NCBI GenBank assembly: GCA_020061725.1
Contig: JAGUXS010000086.1
Location: 1-8,888, forward strand
Source of the DNA: Patescibacteria group bacterium
Lineage (GTDB): Bacteria > Patescibacteriota > Patescibacteriia > UBA2591 > PGYQ01
Direction of reading: 5' to 3'
Length of the DNA stretch: 8,888 nucleotides
A program made the translations under genes and the position numbers. The notes under the pieces were generated by a model, which did no database searches, was not told the origin of the DNA, and saw nothing but the letters and a program-made list of their open reading frames with translations. Below, one piece after another: positions 5,751 through 8,888 of this stretch. The first letter of the stretch is position 1, and each line of letters starts with the position of its first letter.

Positions 5751-5833
5751 TCCAATATTCAATTAAATTCTAAACCTTTAAGGCCCAATTACATTTTATT
5801 TGGTCATTAAATGGGATTTTATTGGATATTGGA
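5751..5833 (+). repeat. Long imperfect inverted repeat (RNA hairpin or small element)
   Basis: The arm at 5751-5772 pairs with 5812-5833: 22 positions with one mismatch (5764/5820) and three U-G pairs, around a loop of about 39 bases. The loop ends themselves hold CCCAATTA near 5784 and TAAATGGG near 5808, which can partly pair inside. The right arm and its flank read as 7-base units (GGATATT, GGAATTT, GAAATTT). The fold is too long and the tail too irregular for an ordinary terminator. Confidence 0.6.
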
Positions 5834-5922
5834 ATTTGAAATTTATTATTAAATTTTATTTTCTATAATTTTATTAATTTTTTATTACAGATTGTTCGTT
5901 GCGGTGTTTACTATATTTTATT

Positions 5923-8463
5923 ATGTTTTTTGAATTTTTAAATTTTATAGAACAAGAATATCCAATATTTTTAACAATTTTTTATTTATTAATAAGCCTT
6001 TTTATTATTTTAGGCTTATTTTTTTTAATACGAAAAAATTTTATTAATTTTTTAAATTTTTGGCGTATTTTTGATAGAATTACCTTGTTAATCACAGTGC
6101 CAAAAGAGGGTGGGGAAAAAGAAAAAGACGAAGGAGAAAAAAAAATAGTTGATCAACTTTCTCCGATGGAAATTTTTTATAGCAATTTAAGCGGACTTAA
6201 AATAGGACCAAAATGGAAAAAATTTTTGTTTGGACAAGATAATTGGATCGCTTTTGAAATTATTTGTCATCAAGGATTGATTAAATTTTATGTAACCATT
6301 CCGCGAGCGCATCAAATTTTTATTGAACAACAAATTCACGCTCAATTTCCAATGGCGCACATTGATGAAACCGCAGATTATAATATTTTTTCTCCGACCG
6401 GAATAATTAAAGCGGCTTATTTGGGTTTTTCCAGACAATCAATTTTTCCAATAAAAACTTACAAAAAATTAGAATTAGATCCCTTGAATGCTCTAACTAA
6501 TAGTTTAAGCAAGATTGATGAAAAAAATGAAGGCGCGGCAATTCAGATTTTAATTGAACCCGCAAGTTCGGTTTGGCGTAAAAAAGGATTTAAAATAGCT
6601 TCGGAAATACATCAAGGAAAAAAACTTAAAGAAGTGTTAAAAACGCAAACTGCCGGTTTTTTAGGAAAAATTTTTTATAGTTTTTTAAATATTATTCAAG
6701 AGCTTTTTTTTCTTGGCAACAAAGACAAAGAAAAAACTTTAGAAAAAACAAAAGAGCCTTATCGGCTTTCTCCAATGGAAGAAGAGTTAGTTAAGGCTAT
6801 GGAAGAAAAAGCGTCAAAAGCGGAATTTCAAGCAAACATCAGAATAATTTCTTGTTCAAATATAAAAGAAAGAGCTGAACGAAATTTAAATAATATCGTT
6901 AATAGTTTTGCCCAATTTCGAGCTCAAGAATCTAATAATTGTTTAATTAAAATTAGAGCTATGCGCAAAAAAACAATTACAGATTTTATTTATCGAAAAT
7001 TTAATGAAGCAAAAAAAATAATTTTAAACACAGAAGAACTAACAAGTCTTTTTCATTTTCCTTTATCAACCACAGAAACCCCGAATATTTTATGGCTTTT
7101 GGCAAAACGAGCCGCTTGTCCGGTTAATATCCCTCGAGAGGGATTAATTTTAGGAAAAAATATCTATCGCAATCAAGAAACCCTAATAAAAATTGAAAAA
7201 GCCGATAGAAGGCGGCATATTTATATTATTGGAAAATCCGGAGTTGGAAAATCCGTTCTTATTTCCAATATGGCCAAGCAAGATATTCAGAATGGCGAAG
7301 GAGTTTGCGTTATTGATCCTCATGGCGATTTAGTTGAAGATATTTTAACTTGTATTCCAAAAGAAAGAATAGACGAAGTAATTTATTTTAATCCGTCTGA
7401 CACTGATCGACCAATAGGCTTAAATATGTTAGAAGCAAAAACAGAAGAACAAAAAGATTTTGCGGTTCAAGAAATGATTGCAATTTTTTATAAATTATTT
7501 CCTCCAGAAATGATTGGCCCGATGTTTGAACATAATATGAGAAATGTAATGCTTACTTTAATGAGCGATTTAGAAAATCCGGGGACAATCGCCGAAATTC
7601 CTCGCATGTTTACTGATCCAGATTTTCAGAAACAATGGATTGATAAACTTAAAGATCCAATTGTCCTGGCGTTTTGGGAAAAAGAAATGGCAAAAACATC
7701 GGATTTTCATAAATCGGAAATGCTTGGTTATTTAATTTCGAAAGTCGGTCGTTTTGTGGAAAATGAAATGATGCGAAATATTATCGGACAATCTCGTTCC
7801 GGATTTGATTTTAGAGAGGCGATGGATAAGAAAAAAATTCTTTTGATTAATTTAACAAAAGGAAGGACAGGGGAGGTTAATAGTAATTTATTGGGTTTAA
7901 TCATTGTTTCTAAATTGCAAATGGCCGCTATGGCTCGGGCGGATTTACCAGAAGAACAAAGACATGATTTTTATCTTTACATTGACGAGTTTCAAAATTT
8001 TATTACAGACAGTATTGCAACTATTCTTTCAGAAGCTAGAAAATATCGCCTTAATTTAATTATCGCCAATCAATATATGGGACAATTAGTTCAGGCTAAT
8101 AATGATACAAAAATTCGCGATGCTATTTTAGGAAACGCGGGAACAATGATTTCTTTTAAAATCGGGGTGGAAGACGCGGAAATTTTAACTAAAGAATTTG
8201 CTCCGGTATTTAACGAATATGATTTAATTAACGTAGAAAAATATAACGCTTACATCAAATTATTAATAGATAATCAAGCGAGTCGAGCGTTTAATATACA
8301 AACAATTCCGTCGCAAGCCGGGAATTTAGAATTAGCTCAAAAAATTAAAGAGTTATCTAAATTAAAATACGGGCGAGATAAAAAAGAGGTAGAAATTGAA
8401 ATTTTACAAAGAACCAAATTGGGCGAGACCAACCCTAAACAAAATATAGAACGCACACTTTAA
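5923..8463 (+). CDS. Membrane-anchored VirD4/TraG/HerA-type ATPase (type IV secretion coupling protein-like)
   Basis: 846 residues from the ATG at 5923. One N-terminal membrane helix (about 13-36) is followed by an amphipathic stretch (41-59), a K/E-rich linker (60-75), and a large mixed domain of unknown function to about 420. The C-terminal half is a FtsK/HerA-type motor: Walker A GKSGVGKS at 437-444, the family motif VIDPHGDL at 463-470, Walker B LYIDEFQNF with D688/E689, and ANQYMGQL soon after. A TraM-recognition-like tail includes GNAGTMISFKIGVEDAE. Such proteins pump DNA or DNA-protein complexes across the inner membrane, and the N-terminal anchor fits a coupling protein. A TTG at 5899 would add eight residues, but no Shine-Dalgarno supports it and the ATG lies just before the anchor. 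No relaxase, VirB4 or pilus gene is visible, so substrate and partners are unknown. The immediate upstream gene is the likely partner. Confidence 0.88.
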   Translation: MFFEFLNFIEQEYPIFLTIFYLLISLFIILGLFFLIRKNFINFLNFWRIFDRITLLITVPKEGGEKEKDEGEKKIVDQLSPMEIFYSNLSGLKIGPKWKKFLFGQDNWIAFEIICHQGLIKFYVTIPRAHQIFIEQQIHAQFPMAHIDETADYNIFSPTGIIKAAYLGFSRQSIFPIKTYKKLELDPLNALTNSLSKIDEKNEGAAIQILIEPASSVWRKKGFKIASEIHQGKKLKEVLKTQTAGFLGKIFYSFLNIIQELFFLGNKDKEKTLEKTKEPYRLSPMEEELVKAMEEKASKAEFQANIRIISCSNIKERAERNLNNIVNSFAQFRAQESNNCLIKIRAMRKKTITDFIYRKFNEAKKIILNTEELTSLFHFPLSTTETPNILWLLAKRAACPVNIPREGLILGKNIYRNQETLIKIEKADRRRHIYIIGKSGVGKSVLISNMAKQDIQNGEGVCVIDPHGDLVEDILTCIPKERIDEVIYFNPSDTDRPIGLNMLEAKTEEQKDFAVQEMIAIFYKLFPPEMIGPMFEHNMRNVMLTLMSDLENPGTIAEIPRMFTDPDFQKQWIDKLKDPIVLAFWEKEMAKTSDFHKSEMLGYLISKVGRFVENEMMRNIIGQSRSGFDFREAMDKKKILLINLTKGRTGEVNSNLLGLIIVSKLQMAAMARADLPEEQRHDFYLYIDEFQNFITDSIATILSEARKYRLNLIIANQYMGQLVQANNDTKIRDAILGNAGTMISFKIGVEDAEILTKEFAPVFNEYDLINVEKYNAYIKLLIDNQASRAFNIQTIPSQAGNLELAQKIKELSKLKYGRDKKEVEIEILQRTKLGETNPKQNIERTL

Positions 8464-8471
8464 CTAGCTTG

Positions 8472-8506
8472 TAAAAGGCGATTGCCACCTTTTTGGTTAC
8501 CTTTTA
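8472..8506. terminator. Hairpin between converging genes, likely two-way terminator
   Basis: AAAAGG (8473-8478) pairs with CCTTTT (8488-8493) around a 9-base loop, followed by one more T. Inside, GGC/GCC (8477-8479/8484-8486) can extend the fold. A second CCTTTTA (8500-8506) can pair with TAAAAGG instead. It reads as a hairpin with T-rich 3' side on both strands and lies 9 bases after the ATPase stop and about 50 bases after the lysS stop. The T tract is short, so strength is uncertain. Confidence 0.5.
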
Positions 8507-8554
8507 AAAACAAATTTATTTGGAATGTTCATAATAATTTACTGTTTAATTTAT

Positions 8555-8888
8555 TTAATTTTTAAATCTCATTAACGGAAAAATCTGACATTCACGCGCT
8601 GATTTATTCATTAAAAACGCAAAAACGCGTTCTGACATTCCAAAACCGCAAGTGGGAGGCATACCGTATTTTAACGCTTCTACAAAATCATAATCATACA
8701 TTTGCGCTTCTTCGTCTCCGGCTTCTTTTAATTTTTGTTGCTCTTTAAATCTATTAGCTTGATCAATTGGATCATTTAATTCACTATAACCATTGCCTAA
8801 TTCTGAACCAGCAACAATCGGTTGAAATCGTTGAACAATCTCTGGATTTAATTCATCTTTTTTTGCCAATGGAGAAATCGCAACTGGC
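8555..8888 (-). CDS. lysS: Lysyl-tRNA synthetase, class II, C-terminal part (5' end outside window)
   Basis: The visible 110 residues are the end of the catalytic domain of the enzyme that charges tRNA-Lys with lysine. The frame stays open to the right edge: upstream of a TTG at 8869 it reads PVAISPLAKK, which matches the conserved PxxxSPLAKxxx region of class II LysRS, so the TTG is not a start. GSELGNGYSELNDPIDQANR is the LysRS-specific segment that holds active-site residues. Class II motif 3 follows as GFGMSERVFAFL with its conserved arginine, then a short IFPLMRFKN end, as in the family. Motif 3 usually reads G-x-G-[IL]-G-[IL]-[DE]-R, so MSER is a variant. It ends TAA at 8555-8557 and converges with the ATPase gene over a 91-base spacer. 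Confidence 0.96.
   Translation of the reverse strand, partial: PVAISPLAKKDELNPEIVQRFQPIVAGSELGNGYSELNDPIDQANRFKEQQKLKEAGDEEAQMYDYDFVEALKYGMPPTCGFGMSERVFAFLMNKSARECQIFPLMRFKN

Larger units (their letters stand above)
5683..5922 (+). other. Spacer between the 177-residue gene and the ATPase gene
   Basis: 240 bases without a gene. It contains the second small hairpin (5699-5715), an A/T run, a long imperfect inverted repeat (5751-5833), and a TATAAT at 5864-5869 about 54 bases before the ATPase ATG but with no acceptable -35. The pair may be one operon with this element inside it, or the ATPase may have its own weak promoter here. Confidence 0.6.

Noticed and set aside
5899..5922. TTG at 5899 as the start of the ATPase.
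   Set aside because: No ribosome binding site or homology reason for the eight extra residues; the ATG at 5923 directly precedes the membrane anchor.
6187..6438. Minus-strand open frame of 83 codons.
   Set aside because: Lies wholly inside the TraG-like ATPase gene on the opposite strand; shadow.
8867..8869. TTG at 8867-8869 as the start of a small 104-residue gene.
   Set aside because: The frame continues upstream to the window edge with residues conserved in LysRS (PVAISPLAKK), so this is the 3' part of lysS.

Overview
The window looks like a stretch of chromosome from an AT-rich, small-genome bacterium. My best guess is the Candidate Phyla Radiation (Patescibacteria, Parcubacteria-like). 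The reasons are very A/T-rich coding and intergenic DNA, no recognisable Shine-Dalgarno sequence before any of the four visible starts, tRNA without encoded CCA, and a TraG/VirD4-like ATPase paired with a small charged protein of a kind I associate with that group. This is inference; no 16S gene or close homologue search is available here. Standard code 11 fits: no in-frame TGA interrupts the two long genes, and TGA ends two genes.

Layout, left to right. Two alanine tRNAs lie in tandem on the minus strand at 1-153; the GGC one is cut by the window edge and the CGC one is complete. About 730 bases (154-886) hold no intact gene, only very A/T-rich DNA with likely remnants of decayed reading frames. 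A full-length replicative polymerase gene dnaE occupies 887-4132 on the minus strand. Upstream of it on the same strand is a small one-pass membrane protein of unknown function (4480-4821). A divergent intergenic region (4822-5148) carries a plus-strand extended -10 promoter and a leader with overlapping, mutually exclusive hairpins. It leads into a plus-strand pair: a 177-residue charged protein (5149-5682) and an 846-residue membrane-anchored VirD4/TraG/HerA-type ATPase (5923-8463). That pair ends at a hairpin shared with the convergent lysS gene, whose 3' end (8555-8888) is visible.

How the genes relate: dnaE, lysS and the tRNAs are housekeeping replication and translation genes. The 177-residue protein plus ATPase look like a two-gene DNA- or protein-translocation cassette, with no relaxase, VirB4 or pilus genes in view.

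The most unusual material is between the genes. Most spacers around dnaE, the 113-residue gene and the 177-residue gene contain degenerate arrays with a 7-base period (ATTTT/ATTCTG-like units), three of them running toward or directly into a start codon. Two copies of a small hairpin flank the 177-residue gene and differ by a compensating base-pair change. A long imperfect hairpin lies between the two members of the translocation pair.
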